Below, one piece after another: positions 35,141 to 48,180 of a stretch of DNA of 64,000 bases (positions within the stretch are counted from its first letter, which is position 1; the number at the start of each line of letters is the position of its first letter). A program made the position numbers and the translations under genes. The notes under the pieces are model-generated. The model did not search any database. It worked only from the letters and a program-made list of their open reading frames with translations, and had not been told where the DNA came from. Origin of the DNA: Dromaius novaehollandiae (lineage: Eukaryota > Chordata > Aves > Casuariiformes > Dromaiidae). The stretch is from the NCBI RefSeq assembly GCF_036370855.1, contig NC_088130.1, positions 70,594,941 through 70,658,940 on the forward strand, given 5' to 3'.

Positions 35141-37070
35141 CGTTTCCTACAGATGCCAACAGGTGCAAGGAGGATTGGCAGAACTGTTGTAAATGTTCCC
35201 ACCACTGCTTTTTCAAAGCACTGAACGAAACATTTTTATCATAAAGGGCTGGCAGCAAATGAGCGCTTTTCTCCAAATAACGTATCAGTGCACACCTCAA
35301 GGATCTGAGGACTGAGTCCGGTGGCATCATGGTCAGACCATTATATACACTTTTACCAAATTTGTTGGGGGGTAACTTGAGGACTTTGAGGGTGCTAAGA
35401 CAGCTCTTTGTGATTTTGTGGTGCTGGGGAGTATCCCGTTCTCCCCAGGTGCTGATTTTTCCAGTGATTCTTACAGTATGATGGTAGCAGGAGATGTCTA
35501 CCTTCTAGCCCTTTTCAGGGCTAGATTGGTGCCAAGACTGAACACGCCATATTCATGAAAGGTTTCTTGCTACCATCAGAGAGACGTCAGATAGGTGTTC
35601 AAGTTACGCAGGCGTCTCAGCACCTGGCAAACCACTCAGCCGTAGCAAGTGCTCAAGGAAAGCGATTTGTGTGTCCACAGTTCTCTTTTGGTTGTATCTT
35701 AACAGGTAACATGGCAGCGTCCCACCACAGAGCTGCAGGAAATCCAAAGATCTCTAGAACACACTATGTCCTAGATATATATAAAATACTTCTCAAGAGA
35801 TCGTAGCTGAGCATAGCAGGGGCACAGGAGGTGCACAGCTGCTTCTCCCGTGCTCCAGTGCGAGTCTATGCCCCGGCGTCCAGGTACGCCTTGCTGCTGC
35901 GGGATGCGTGCTTCAGACTTGCCTTGCAGTCACGGTTGGCAAAGTGGAGGTCTCGCTGCTGGGTAGAAGTCTTGCATTAAAGAAGGCTTCCTCTTCTGAA
36001 CATTAGTAGAGTTATTGAAGTGATTTTAGAAGATATGAACCAAACAAAATATCTTAATGCCTCTTAGAAATAGAGGCATTCATGTGTCCGATGCGGCACA
36101 TGATTCATCTCAGGCCACAGCAAACACGTCCACGTGACGATCAAGAGTTTCCTTTTGCAGGACTCTTCAGGGTCTGGACTGGTGCAGTGTGTTTGCCAGT
36201 TTCAAAGAAAAGCATGCACATTATAACCGTTCTGTGCTCTTACTGTAAGAATATATTCCTCCCTGGCAGCAGGCTGGCCAGGAACCAGCACTGCCGCATG
36301 TTGCATCCCATGAAGTGATGAAATCGTGGCTGTACACCAGAATTTTTCAGATGATGCTGAATGCCGTGCAAGATCACACTCTTCTTTCCGTTTAGCAGCA
36401 TCGGCCCTGTGGCTGCAGGAGATGGGCCATCCTGCTTATTTGAGGACAGGGATCTCTTTGTCACAAATTTCATCTCCGTTTGTGTCTCCCCTCCCTTTTT
36501 TAGTTCAGGTTACTTTGAATTGGCTGCACCTGTATTTCCCGTAGTCCCACCTTCCCTCTCTCCCTCTGAAGACTCTTTGGAAGTTCTCCTCAGTTTCAAG
36601 TTCAAAGGCTTGTTTTAAATCATTATTTCATTGCATTCTGTGCTCTTCGGAGATCCACATTTAGACGTCCCCCAGAAAGAAAGCCCTCCCTGCAAATACT
36701 GGAGGTCTCCCAGGGTCCCTCTCACCGGGGAACGTGCTTGCCTTGACAGCTCTCGGGTGGAGAACCGTGGACTGAAAGGCGCTGGGATCCAAGGGGCAGG
36801 ACTTGCTCTCCTGAATGCGGTTCGTGCGCATTTGAAGAGCTGCAGGACCTTGCTCTACGTGCCACCGACCGCCTTCCCTGCCCTGGAGGCGAGTATCTAC
36901 GATCTACTTCAGATGTCTGGTCTCCCTTGGTCACGGGAGCAGGCGAGGACACGGCTCCCCACCGCTCTGAGCGGGGTGGGAAGCACTGCTGCCCCCGTCG
37001 TGTTCACCAGCCATACCGTACATCATCACAGGTGCGATAAAAACACGTGAAGAGCTGGGACGTGTTCCGC
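35140..37070. other. Intergenic, no gene recognised
   Basis: The composition is mixed. Overlapping frames between 36326 and 37050 have no domain or splice context. No repeats are named. Confidence 0.5.
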
Positions 37071-37330
37071 CTTGGACACGTGCGCACAAACAATAACATT
37101 TTTTCTGTCGCGATTGTCACAAACAACTACATTTTTCCTGTTGTTATTGCCAATACACAGTATAAGCAATAGATATAGGTCAGGGAACCATCAGGCTAGA
37201 GAGGAATCAGAACTGCGCTTGGTTTCCAAGTCAGGTCGGTTCAGATAAAACAAAATCTAGCCACATTTCTATAAACAACTCAAACGTAATTATTTTGAAA
37301 CTATTGGCCAATGCACATGCTGCCATGTGT
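37070..37330. promoter_or_regulatory. AT-rich candidate element with SOX-like words
   Basis: This is unique sequence with several ACAAT/ATTGT-type words (CAAACAATAACATT near 37087, GATTGTCACAAAC near 37113, GTTGTTATTGCC near 37140). These resemble SOX HMG-box sites. No repeat or coding frame is present. Inferred from motifs. Confidence 0.3.
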
Positions 37331-37780
37331 GTCCTGCTTTCAGGAATTAATGTGTTTTACTCATAAGCCACCTACTGCTGTTTACTTTATTAATGACATT
37401 CTGGTCATCTCTCCTGAGGGCAGTAAACGGAAGCTAAATTTGGCTCACCGTCTCCATCGCAGTGATTTAGTCTATCGGGCACTGGCTCCTTACAAAGCTG
37501 CACCGAACGTGGACAAACACAAAGAGAATTATTGTTCGCTGCTAATGAGCAGTCGTGTGGCAGGAGCCGCGTTGCGCTGCCGAAACGAGGGGTTTTCCAT
37601 CGCTCTCCTCGCGCCACGCGGACGGCTGGGGCTCGGCCCCGGCTGCCGGGAAGCCAGCGGAGAGCAGCGACCGCCCCGCACGCTGCGAAATGCTCGGAGC
37701 CACCCGTCGCGCCGTCTCGGGGAGGCTGGGTGTTTTCACTGTGAGCAAAAAGAATGAGTCTCCCTAAGAGGAAACAGCTT
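37330..37780. other. Intergenic, GC-rich second half
   Basis: The 148-codon plus frame 37311-37757 overlaps other open frames on both strands and has no recognisable domain. No further feature is supported. Confidence 0.45.
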
Positions 37781-37970
37781 GACACCGGCCGAACAGGTCA
37801 CCGCTGTAACAGGCACGATAATAGATTTCTTAAGCTATATGTTTTCTCCAGCCCTTTAGATGTTCGACAATGCTCGGACCACCCAAGTTAATTTAATGCA
37901 AATGTAATTTAACGGGTTCCTTGTGCGCGGCTCTTAAATGACTCAAGCTTTCTGCAATGCACGCATCCAA
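37780..37970. promoter_or_regulatory. Candidate enhancer with perfect POU octamer
   Basis: The octamer ATGCAAAT at 37896-37903 is flanked by AAGTTAATTTA and TGTAATTTAACG homeodomain-type words. The sequence is unique and non-repetitive. The octamer next to TAAT cores is a classic arrangement for POU-regulated enhancers. Activity is inferred. Confidence 0.4.
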
Positions 37971-38199
37971 AAATGAGCGAGGATTCGTGCTCGCTCGATG
38001 CTTTAAAGACGGGGTCGAAGCGAACGGCAGCCGCACTTTGGCTTTGCACAACAGCAACAAACTCAGCTCACAGACCAGGCGTTTTGGCTCAAATAATGAC
38101 TCCCATTAAAGAAACGACAACCCTCCCTTATAATGCATCGCGTATAAGGAATGGCGTTTATAGTATGGAAAACTAATTGGTTTAGGAATCAAATCTGAA

Positions 38200-40590
38200 A
38201 AATGCACCATCGTCACCTGCCGCTGGTGGGTAGCGAAGCCCCGCGGCCCGCAAGCCGAGGCGGGTCCTGGCAGAGCGGGGAAGGTGCCGTCCGCGCTCAC
38301 GGGCGCTCGTGCACGCTTCCACTCTTGGCCATCGGAGATTAAAACCCCTGTCGTGGTGGTCGCACGCGTTTCCCCGAGTGGAACTGAAGACCGCTTTCCT
38401 CACCTTATCTCCAAAAGCTGTCGCCGGCACGGCTAATGAATATGCTACTATGCTTATTAGCATTGTTGTTTGTTTGCGTTGAGCTAAAATAAATTGGAAG
38501 AAAGGCTTGCCAGATGCTTTCTTAAAGACAGTGGTAGGAAAAGAAAAAAAGCACACGAGCAGGGGTGTTTGGGGAAGGATTGCTATTTGCATGCCTTCAT
38601 TTATTTTCCTTTCCAACTCACTTCTGTGGAGAAACCGTGGAAAAAGCTGGCTTTTCTGGGCTTGCTCCCCGCTCGGCAGCGCTTTAAGGTAAGGCTTCAA
38701 GCTCTGCCCCGGCTATGGCCCTGGCCTATGGGGTCATCAGTAGGGAGCAGAGTGAACAGGAGAGCAGCCCAGGGCCACGCAGCGTGGTGCTGCTCCTGTG
38801 TCCTACAGCTCTCCTCGCACAGGCGCGAGAGGACCGGGCACCACGCGCCTACGTTCAAGGGTTTGGGGCCAGTTTTGCGCCGGCGGAGCGGCTTTGTGCC
38901 GGGGGTGACGCGCAGCGCTCGCCGCCCGCTCCCTGTGTTTACGTTCCTTCTGCTTAATATTTCTGCAATCTTCTCTGGCATCATACACTGGTAATTTTTC
39001 TCCTCCTACTTCACACTTCTGATAAGCCTTCTGGTCCCGCAGCAGATGCATTGTGAATCTTCTCCTCCTAAGTATCTTGCATATGTTTCATTAAAAGTGT
39101 TTGTTTCTTCCATCAGCTTGAAGTTCTAATGGGGAAAAAAAATAACTTTTTGGACTTTGCTCGGCAGCACATGGCCCCGCGTGCCGCAGCCCCGCGGGGT
39201 CCCCACGCCGGTCACACGCTGTGCCGGTGCCGCCGGGGCACGGGGGAAACTGAGGCACGGCTGCGCGGGGACAACCGCCCGTCAGCACAGGGCCCTTGCA
39301 CCCGGTGCTGCGCAGCATGGAATGAAAAGAGTAAAATGCCTTCTTTTTAAAAAAGGAACATCAATAAAATTGTTAGTTTAAAAAAAAAGAATACAACAGC
39401 CCACTTGCGGGTTCGTGCCTTGCAGACGAGGCGGCCAGGTCTGGCACACAGCCGTTAGCGCGGCGCGGTAATTACTAACTTCTCCTTGGAAGAGGCACAA
39501 GACAATTCCTTCCGCATTTCCCTGCCTGCATTACTTTCTCCATCGTCCCTTGGAGGTAGCCCCAGCCCCCTCCTACACATTGCACCAGGCACCCAGCCCT
39601 TGCCCGCGCCCCAGGCGCAGCACTAACCCTGCTGGCTACAGGCTCCCGTGGGAATTTGGAGATATCATGGGGGGGGGGGGGGCGAGGAGGGGGAGGTTGT
39701 ACCTCAGTTCCCCAGATGGAGAATGGGAATAATAGTAAAAATAACCTTTTTTTATATTTGCACCTAACTCCCCTCCCAGGCAGCCCGGGCAACGCGAGCC
39801 GGGGCAGCAGCGAGCGCCGCGTGCTGTAACTCCGCGCCAGACCCTCCGCACCGCGCCAGTAAGACCCCCGCCCGCATTAACAGCCCAGCGCACGCCGGTG
39901 TCGCGTCGCCCCGAACTCAGCTGCCGTTCGTAACACACCTCAGCCCGCGCTTTCCGTCCCCTGGGAGAAACGTAGGTAGTTACAATGCCTGCAGCGTGCG
40001 GACGTTAAAAATAACATAGCGTCCTGCAAGTCCTGACAAACTTCCCCCAAACTGAGTAAGGGTACCCGAAATTGTCTGATTCCACGCCCTTTTATAGAAG
40101 TGGTTTTGTGCCCTATTTCAATACGCATTAGCCTCTGCACGAACGGCTTCTGTCCGTGTCTGCAAAGCGGAGCTGCCGGGGCGGCGGTGCGGGGCCCCAA
40201 AGCGCCTCTCCCGCTCCTGCTATTATTTTTACTAGTATTTTTGCGAAGCCCCTCGGCGGGGCTGCAGCCAGGCCTGGGGGCTGCGGGAGCAGCCGGCCTC
40301 TCCCGGCGTTTCGCCGCCCGCCGCGGCTCTTCCCGGCGGGCAGGACAGACCTCCGCGCCTGCTTCCCGCTCCTCCCGCGCAGGCGGGACAGGAGGGTCTC
40401 CGGGAGCAGCGGGGGCAGCGCCTCGGAGCCCCCCGTGCCCACGCGACGGGGGATGCGCTGGGGCTCACGTCTCCGGTCACCAGCCATGCAGGGGCCACCA
40501 CCCACATGGCCCGAAACACCAGCTTGGGAGCTGGGCAGGGGCTTGATCCTGACACGCGACTTGCTGCTTGCTCCAAGAGTCGCGTCTACC
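38200..40590. promoter_or_regulatory. Series of CpG-rich patches, densest at 39150-39330 and 40150-40560
   Basis: GC- and CpG-rich patches alternate with short AT-rich pieces, including an octamer ATTTGCAT at 38585-38592. Frames at 40100-40611 are open in several frames on both strands and are therefore uninformative. No homeodomain, zinc finger or other domain is visible in any frame. These may be orphan CpG islands. Confidence 0.35.
39669..39682 (+). repeat. Poly-G run (14 G)
   Basis: An uninterrupted run of 14 G is followed by GCGAGGAGGGGGAGG. The homopolymer length is prone to sequencing error. Confidence 0.9.
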
Positions 40591-40599
40591 AGCACCATC

Positions 40600-41290
40600 G
40601 ATGCACCATAATATTTCCCAATTTTTAAGAAGCGGCACAGTTATGCACTTGTTCCAAATATCCCTAAAACTCAAATTTAAAAAAAAACCTAAATAAAAGC
40701 ATGCTATACTTCCATTCATTCTGTTTGCCATATTTCTTATCAGAAAATAATACTAATTCTTACATAGAAGTGCAATTAAATAAATGCTATAATAGTTACA
40801 AATACAGTCAAATAAGCCTTCAACTGTAAGAGTTTATACAAAATACATTATGCCACAAAGATAATTTAGGTGAAAGCTGAGATATGCCTGATGAATTAGT
40901 TCATAATATTTACCTAGATTATGTATAATAAATGTAATGTATATCATTTATATCTATATACTCCTAATTTAGTTGCAATCAGAAAATAATGCAATGTGAA
41001 TTCATATAAAAAAGCAATTCTGCACAGGAAAATTAAAATGGTATAGCATATTGTTTTATATGAAATATTGAGCTGTGTAATCATATTTCTTATATCTTTA
41101 AAGCAGATTCCGTAGGAAAAACATGTTTGCTCTCGTTGGAGCTTCTTTATACGAGTATAAAAGCTTCCATTTCATATCGTCATAAACAGGGGGAATTTCG
41201 CAAAAACGCTATCAGCGTTTTTCTCCCTTTTCCATCAGCATTAAAATGTGATAAACAGATACTCAGAAACACAGGCCACTCCTGATTTTG
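40600..41290. promoter_or_regulatory. Long AT-rich candidate enhancer block
   Basis: This is about 650 bp of AT-rich, mostly non-repetitive sequence with words such as GTGCAATTAAATAAATG, GATGAATTAGTTCATAATATT and CTCCTAATTTAGTTGC. A short TA-rich patch lies at about 40920-40970. It is bounded on the left by a CpG-rich block. Regulatory role inferred from texture. Confidence 0.4.
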
Positions 41291-44030
41291 TTTCTTTTGT
41301 GTTTCTTGAGTTATTCGGAGAGACGCTTTTGCTCATTTATTAAGAACGGGGCATTTGTAGGAATCAGCCGTGCGGGGCAGGAAAGGCTGTTGGCGATTTT
41401 GGATCTCCAAAGGGACCTCGCCAGCTCTCAGAACAGCCCGCAAATTAACTGCACAACTACAAATTCCCCTTTTCTTTGATTCAGCACCATCCCCTTCAGG
41501 AAGGAAGTACCCCACACTGAAGCTCTCTGCGATATATTCCGCACGTGCCCACATTTAATTACTTTTTCCTCTCTCCCATCCCCACGCGCTAGGTTTTCCC
41601 CAGCCGATAAGGCAAACGTTGGCCCCTTCCAGACCCAGAGCACCCGCAAACCCCCAGCGCTTAAGCAAGTGCTACGGGAAGGAATGGAAAAATCAATAAA
41701 ATTGACGGGTGCTAATTTTAAAAATAGTTCTTTGAGGCTTTCCCATTATAAGCTAGCTGTGCAATTAAAAGCCTACAGTACGGTTTTTCTGCGGCGTGCT
41801 GCCCTCCTCTTGCTCTCCGCTAGTTTTAAGGAGTTTCTTCTTGCTCCTTCCCCGGGCGGCACAAGCCAGGTTTCGGCAAGGAGCAAACGCGCTCCTTATC
41901 GCTTCCTGGCGCGGTAAAGACCGAGCACAACGTGGATCATTCCCGCGTGCCTCCCAGAAGCGGAGCAGTGCTGCGGCCGTCATAACCGGGATGTATTTCA
42001 TTTTAATGCTTCCGTTGCGAACAGAGCGGGATGAAAAATTTCCATTAAAACTTTCATTCTTCAATGGTAAAGCGTCCTTTGCCAAAAACACCTATTTTTG
42101 TTTTCCCTCACAGACCATTTTTTAATTTTTAGGTTTCTTACCTAACAAAGTCATTCATTGTTTTAAAGAAGGAATGCTAAATTTAAGTATTAACTAACTA
42201 TAGGCAGAAGAAGTCAGGTAACGGCAGAGCAGCGGCTGCTCCAGATGGTCACTAGATCAGTCACAACTTCAACCAAAATAAATTTTAAAATGAAAACATG
42301 CCAAATAATTGAAGGGCAAGTAAAAGGGGCTTCAAATAACGAGAAAAAATGAGAAAAGACGACGTGTCTGTGCCTTAGCGACGTGGCTGAGGAAAGGCTG
42401 CTGCGTCTCGCCCCCTTCGCCCCCCGCCCACGCTCGCCCTGACGCCCGTGTCACCGCGCGGAGCGTGCGGCTTGCCGAGATACACGCCAGGGAAAATGGG
42501 AGAGACAAAGTTTAAAAATGTGCAAACAAATAAATTAATATTTCACAAAAGTTCACTGCAGAAGAAACTGCATTTTCCCAACGAGTGGCATCGGGACAAC
42601 CTGCGCGTTGGGCTGCCTGCGCGCCGAGCGGAGAGGCAGTGGTCTTGGTGAGTAAAATACATGTTACAAAGGTTAGAGAAAGTCACCGAGCAATTTTCAT
42701 TGTCTGCTCCCTGTCAAGATGCTGAAAGTCGAAAGTTTCCCCCCGTGCTAATAACACACTATTAGTTACACATGACTGCCTCACTGGAGCTGAACCAACA
42801 CGGCTCCTGCTCGCTCAGTCCCACATTTCTCCGGCGGCAGCTAGGGAAGGAAACCAAACCCTTCCCAACTCGCGGCACAGGTCAGCGCGCGGGGCGACAG
42901 GCACCTTCACACCGGCCAAGCGCTGCTCGGGCCTCCGAGCACCTGCGAAACACGCTGCAGGAACACGGGGGCCTGCGGACGGAAAACGCAGGGGAAACCG
43001 TGGGATTATGCAATCTAAAGGTAACTCCCAAAGGATTCCTGCGGTATCCGTAGGGAGCCGACATGATCCGCCGCAGGATCAGGCAGGCAGGTTTGCTTGG
43101 CGGTTCCTCCGCTACGACACATACCTCTGTGCAAAGCCAGGGCTGGGGAAAGGTCCACGTCACCTCTTATCATCGCTCTGATGGAAGCTGAAGAAACCCG
43201 ATTTCTCTCTGCTGCAGACGTTTTCCGTGTTCTGCACTTGGCTATGTTGTTTTTATACCGGCGTATCTGAATAGAAAATTAGGCCCAGTAGATTTAATCA
43301 TGAAAGAAAATGGAAATATTTCTATCGGAAATCAGTTTTAACTTAAGCATCCACATGCTCTTTAGTTGATACAACAATATTAATTCTATAAGCACCGAGG
43401 AACTCTGTGCCTTATACTCACCGAAGACAGAAGAGATCCTGGGAAATCAGATACATCTCCAGAAGATAAGGTATTTAAAGAGGATTTGGGAAATGTCTAC
43501 AAAAATGTTGCTACGGTTCAGCGCTCAGTCTCTCAATACACCGGAGGTGGCCTGGCCGTTGCGGGGACGAGCCCCGAGGTCAACTCAAGCTCCCCGGAGC
43601 GCCGCTTCGCTGTCTTGGCCATCACCAGCGATCATGGGAAAGAGGCAGAAGCTCCGCATCCCAGGAGAGGTCTACTTCCATCTCTTTTACCATACACGAC
43701 AGCTTATTTCTGGTACAACTTTAAAAAAGCATTTGCTCACCATAAGCCCTGCTATTCTGCATGGAATCCCCTAAATTACAGCTGCTGCTACGAAATTAAG
43801 ATGTATATCGGGAAACCACTTACAAACCCTCTATCTGTTGCATCTGGAAGTTCTGGAGCGCTGATTAGTTAAACTCAATTATGAGATAGCCCTAAAGGCA
43901 AAAACTGCAAGTAGTGACTTTTGCTAAGGATTCTCCTGTTGGCGTTGTTACCCAAAATACAAAATGCTGCGATTCTAAATATGGAATCTATCTTCATGAA
44001 AAAAGTTAAGAGACTCAACTTCTTCAGAAC
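41290..44030. other. Intergenic, alternating mixed and AT-rich sequence
   Basis: AT-rich, possibly regulatory modules lie at about 42115-42370 and 43255-43400. GC-richer DNA at 42380-43250 has open but featureless frames. The 128-codon frame 43486-43872 shows no domain. No transposon or RNA gene is recognised. Confidence 0.45.
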
Positions 44031-44110
44031 ATTTCTTCCCAAGTTAGGTAATAATTAAATACAAATTAATTACCATCACAAAGCATAGCATTTAGGCAAA
44101 AACGTGCATT
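44030..44110. promoter_or_regulatory. Short AT-rich homeobox-type module
   Basis: GGTAATAATTAAATAC is followed by AAATTAATTACCATCAC, giving an approximately mirrored GGTAATxATTA / TTAATTACC arrangement, ending near GCATTTAGGC. This is a compact possible homeodomain site pair. A perfect octamer lies 150 bp downstream at 44266-44273. Confidence 0.35.
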
Positions 44111-47100
44111 TTTGAGGAACGTTAGTAACTCGTTCTTTAACTACGCAGCTCGGCAGCATAGTTTGGTTTCAAAACTGCCTCATCTTTATCCTATTGCTTC
44201 TAGAGTCTCCCTGTGAGCTCCGATTTCAAAAGGGACCATCCATTCCCACATGTAGCATGTCGGTAATGCAAATAACATGTTGGCACAAGCTAGACCAACA
44301 GCGGCTGACATGTGGAAATCCGGTGCGAGCTCGGAGAAGCGATCCAGAGAGTCAGCAGCTGCAGCCGAAACAGATCTGCTAACTCGCCAGCACGGGAAAG
44401 CACTTAACCCAGTCTGGAGCCCATGTGAGGCCACGGGGACTGCTCCCCAGCTCCAAGTTGAGTCTATGCTGAAGTGCTTTGCTGGAACAAGGCCTAAAGC
44501 AGCAGCATCCGTCACTGCTATGTTAATTAGAGTTCTTAGGATTTTGGAGACCAACTTTGATCTTCCTGGGTGCTGATTTCACCATGCCAGGTCAACTGAT
44601 CATGCTAAATAATTGATTTTTTAAGTCTTTTCTGATCTTTGTTTTTAAACATACTAGCAAGACAGATTTATTTTTATTTTTTCAAGAGTGCTTGCAGAGT
44701 AGGGTTCAACAGGGTTCAATTTGACATTCATCAAGTAACGGTCCTCCACTTCTTGCCCAGTGTCAAAGCATCAGTCCAAGGGTCACCCAACATGACAGTG
44801 TAAAAATTAAATGCATCAAGAAAAACAAAATCTTATTCTTGAGAAGAATTCCTCTATTACAAAATTGGCTTTGTTCTGAATCAGGAAGATCCAAATACCA
44901 AAAATATTTATGTAATGGAAAACCCCCAGAATTCTGGTTTGAAAATAGCAGAATGACCTTTTGGAAGCAAAGCATTTTGGCAATTATGTAATATTTTTAA
45001 AAGTGTAAAAAGACTAAAATCTTAAGGTCTACACTAACATTCACTTTCCCTTTTTGTCAATCCTTTCAGAATTCTTCCATGGAAAAATTTATGAAAACTG
45101 ATGTTCTCATCGACCATTTCAGTTTCCACGGAAGTGCATTTTCCAATGAAAAATTGTTCAGATAATTTCCTTTCTGCCTGCTTTAACTGCTCAAACTGGT
45201 TGAAAAAAAGCTTTGGGAATTTCTAGGGGATAATTGCTTTAACCATTCAGCCTCACAGCTTGCTATCATGAATCCTATATCTAGAGAAAACTCTCTGTTA
45301 ACACAAGAAGTTACTGGGAGCCCTCAGGTGCTTTGTGCACTTGAAAAATCAAGCTATTTGATTGAATTTCTGAATATAGTTTTTTCATACTGGAAGCAGA
45401 ATTATATTAAATTATATCATATTATAATTTATTGCTTATGAATGATATTGGAAGTGCTGATGGAATACATGAAGTATGACATTGGAACTCACATCTTTAT
45501 TTCATTCCAGAGTAATAAAGGGTTATTCTACCCTGACGTATTTATAGTATTGAATGGAGGAGTCAATTATGCGCCAGGTAATTCTCTACCGGGTCTACCT
45601 ATAGCCCCGAAGACTTGTAAGATAAAGGAGGCGACAGGAAATTAGGAGTGTGACAGTGCACCTGTACTTCATAATTGGCAAACCATCACCAAACCTGGCC
45701 CAGAGGCCAACTGCGATGGTCCTTCCCGTTACCTTGGTGGGCTGCTAGCACACCAGTAAGACCAGAACCATCATCCTGCTTGCTGTAAAAGTGCATTTCT
45801 TTCCTGTTCCATTTTCCACTTTACAATATTCTTCTTCTTCCACTGCATCAAATGCCATAAAAAGTGGACGTAGCCAGGAGATTTTTGCCAAAAAAATGAA
45901 GATCACTGAAAAATGCTTGTTCATTTAAATGACAGATTCACAAAATAGGTTACTGCTTGAGAAGTCTCCTGTCTCTCTTTTCCTTTCAGGGAGAAACAGT
46001 TAACCTTCTAAAAACGCTATGTTTAAACATTTGTTTTGAGAACTCATGTTTTCAGATTTTTCAAACAGCTTTTTACAGCATTTAGAATATTTATCTATAA
46101 ACAGGTTTTCATAAAAGAAAAAGTCAAAATTCACATTAAGCATTACAAAATAAAGAAATGTTTCAATGGCTTTTAACTTTCTCCTTCAGTTTGGTGATTC
46201 ATGGGAAATTGTGCGAGTTTTTGTCCAGTTCAGATTCACACCAGCTTCAGGATGTGGAACGCCGTGGCCGGACAAGGACCGTGTTTCCTGCCCCGGTTTA
46301 AAAACCCCACGGCTGCTACCCGCAGCCAGAGCTGCCCTGAAACTGCTCACTATAACATTAAGAAAGAAGTTAAGACAGGCAACTCCTACATTATGTTTGG
46401 GAAGAGAGGACCTGCACATACACAATAATAAAGCCTTCCAAAGCCAAAATTAGATGAGAGGGTATTCTTCATAAATGTCTTCAGTTTTTTAGTAGGATCA
46501 TAGTCGAGGGCAAAGGAACTGTTTTTTCCCAAGTAAGAAGCAGCTGAATTCAACCAAGAAAGCCCTTGAAAGCAACACTGGGATTTCTGATGACACTGAA
46601 CAGCTTGGATCAAGACCTTCCTTGCCATAAGCACAACAGAGTGAAACCAGAAGTGCTGCAGACATGCACTAATTTACCCTGTGCAGCCCTCCGTCCTCCT
46701 GAACGCGAGATGCTTCTCCCGGGCAGCGGACACGGTCTCGTGCGTGCACTCACCGCTGCCCGTGCATCGACAGGCACCTTCCACGCAAGCCAAGAGCATC
46801 AAAGCGAACGTGCAAATTAACACGGTAACCTAAAAACGAAAGATGGGAGATTATGAGGCCGTGCTTTCCCTTGAAACCCGGCCACCCTGGGAGCGCAGGT
46901 GGGGCGCAGCCGAAACGCCGTGCACCTGCTCTTCTTCTCTGCTTTTGTCTGTACTGCCGGCACAAGCTGAGCATCGCCTTTCGTTATCGCTCTCCTACTT
47001 ATCCCGTAACCACCAGGAGCTCGGGGATACTGTAAATGACACAAGCCACATCCCTCTCTCACCCCGCATGCCCGCCGCTGCACCAGCCCAGCCGCCGGAG

Positions 47101-47340
47101 GGGATTAACGCGTTTAACGGGCGGCTCCCCACTCCGCGCCGGGCGAGCTTGCCCACCACCCCCAGCCGCTGCCGGCTCCACGGCGGCTCCTCCCAGCCGG
47201 GCAGATCACAGGATGTGGCGTTTCCATGTGCAAACACACCCTCTTGCAGCGCTTGACATGCAAGTGGACGTGAAGAATTCTATGAAGTGCGAGATTAGGG
47301 CTTTTAAAATAATTGTGATAAATGATAGCATCTGCATGCA
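44110..47340. other. Intergenic, no gene recognised
   Basis: The sequence is mainly AT-moderate. The stretches 45060-45180 and 45880-46130 are rich in GAAAAAT/TTTTTCA-type words and may be remnants of an unidentified old repeat. Positions 46700-47240 are GC-richer with featureless open frames. Confidence 0.4.
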
Positions 47341-48180
47341 CTAATTTCCCTCAAGATGGGTTAGATTAATTTCATGAAGTTAACGTCCAGAATAGCAAAC
47401 ATTAGCTGTTCGTGTGACCAGCGTTTTGAAGCGGTTTGAGCTCTCGCAGCTCTGCGTGTGCTTTCGAGCACTGTCAGTACAGAGAAGCACCAAGAGATTT
47501 AGGAAAAAGAAGTGAGGGAGCCCGAACTGGCCTCCTGACAAGGAACTCGGGAGATTCAGTGGGTAAACTGGTTACCTAGGCACATCGGGGTCCATTGGAG
47601 CTCAACTGCTCCTCTAAGCAAGATGCCCATGTTTGAAGGCAACAGCGATGGCCACGTACTCCTGCCCCTGTTGGCCATTAGCACAGGCGGTGAAATGATT
47701 CTCCTCGATTTATCTATTACACAAAGACATACAATTCCCATCCGACTCCTGCAGCCTTCATGCGTGACAAACTTGCGTTGTGCCTCCTGGAGTTTTGCCC
47801 ACACGAAGGCTGTGAATCAAGCCTGCTCTTGTGCGAGCGTTTGGCTTTCCACGACGAATGGGAAATTGGACTTCCTCTGTGCAGGTGCAGAAGTAGAGGA
47901 AAGAGCAATTTGGCAGGTGTTTGTCCTTCCTGGTGCACCTGGTCATTGGGAGTTTGTTGATTATCGTATCATATTGGTGTACCACCGTATAAAGTGGTTT
48001 AATTAAGCCCACACAGCCATCAGAGCGCAAGCGTCACCTTTCTACCACGGACAAGGCAATGCCCATACTCACCCCCATGCCGCCAGCAACCTCGCACAGG
48101 CAGAGCGTCGCAGGAGAGACCACATCGGCAGGAGACAACAGCCCTTCGCATCTGCTCAGGAAACAAAGTTCGGAGTTTGG
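47340..48180. other. Intergenic, short AT-rich module then mixed sequence
   Basis: Positions 47340-47420 carry GTTAGATTAATTTCATG and have enhancer-like texture. The 127-codon plus-strand frame at 47623-48006 has no recognisable domain and no splice support and is not annotated as a gene. Confidence 0.4.

Noticed and set aside
47623-48006. 127-codon plus-strand frame
   Set aside because: No domain, no splice context, and composition like its non-coding surroundings.
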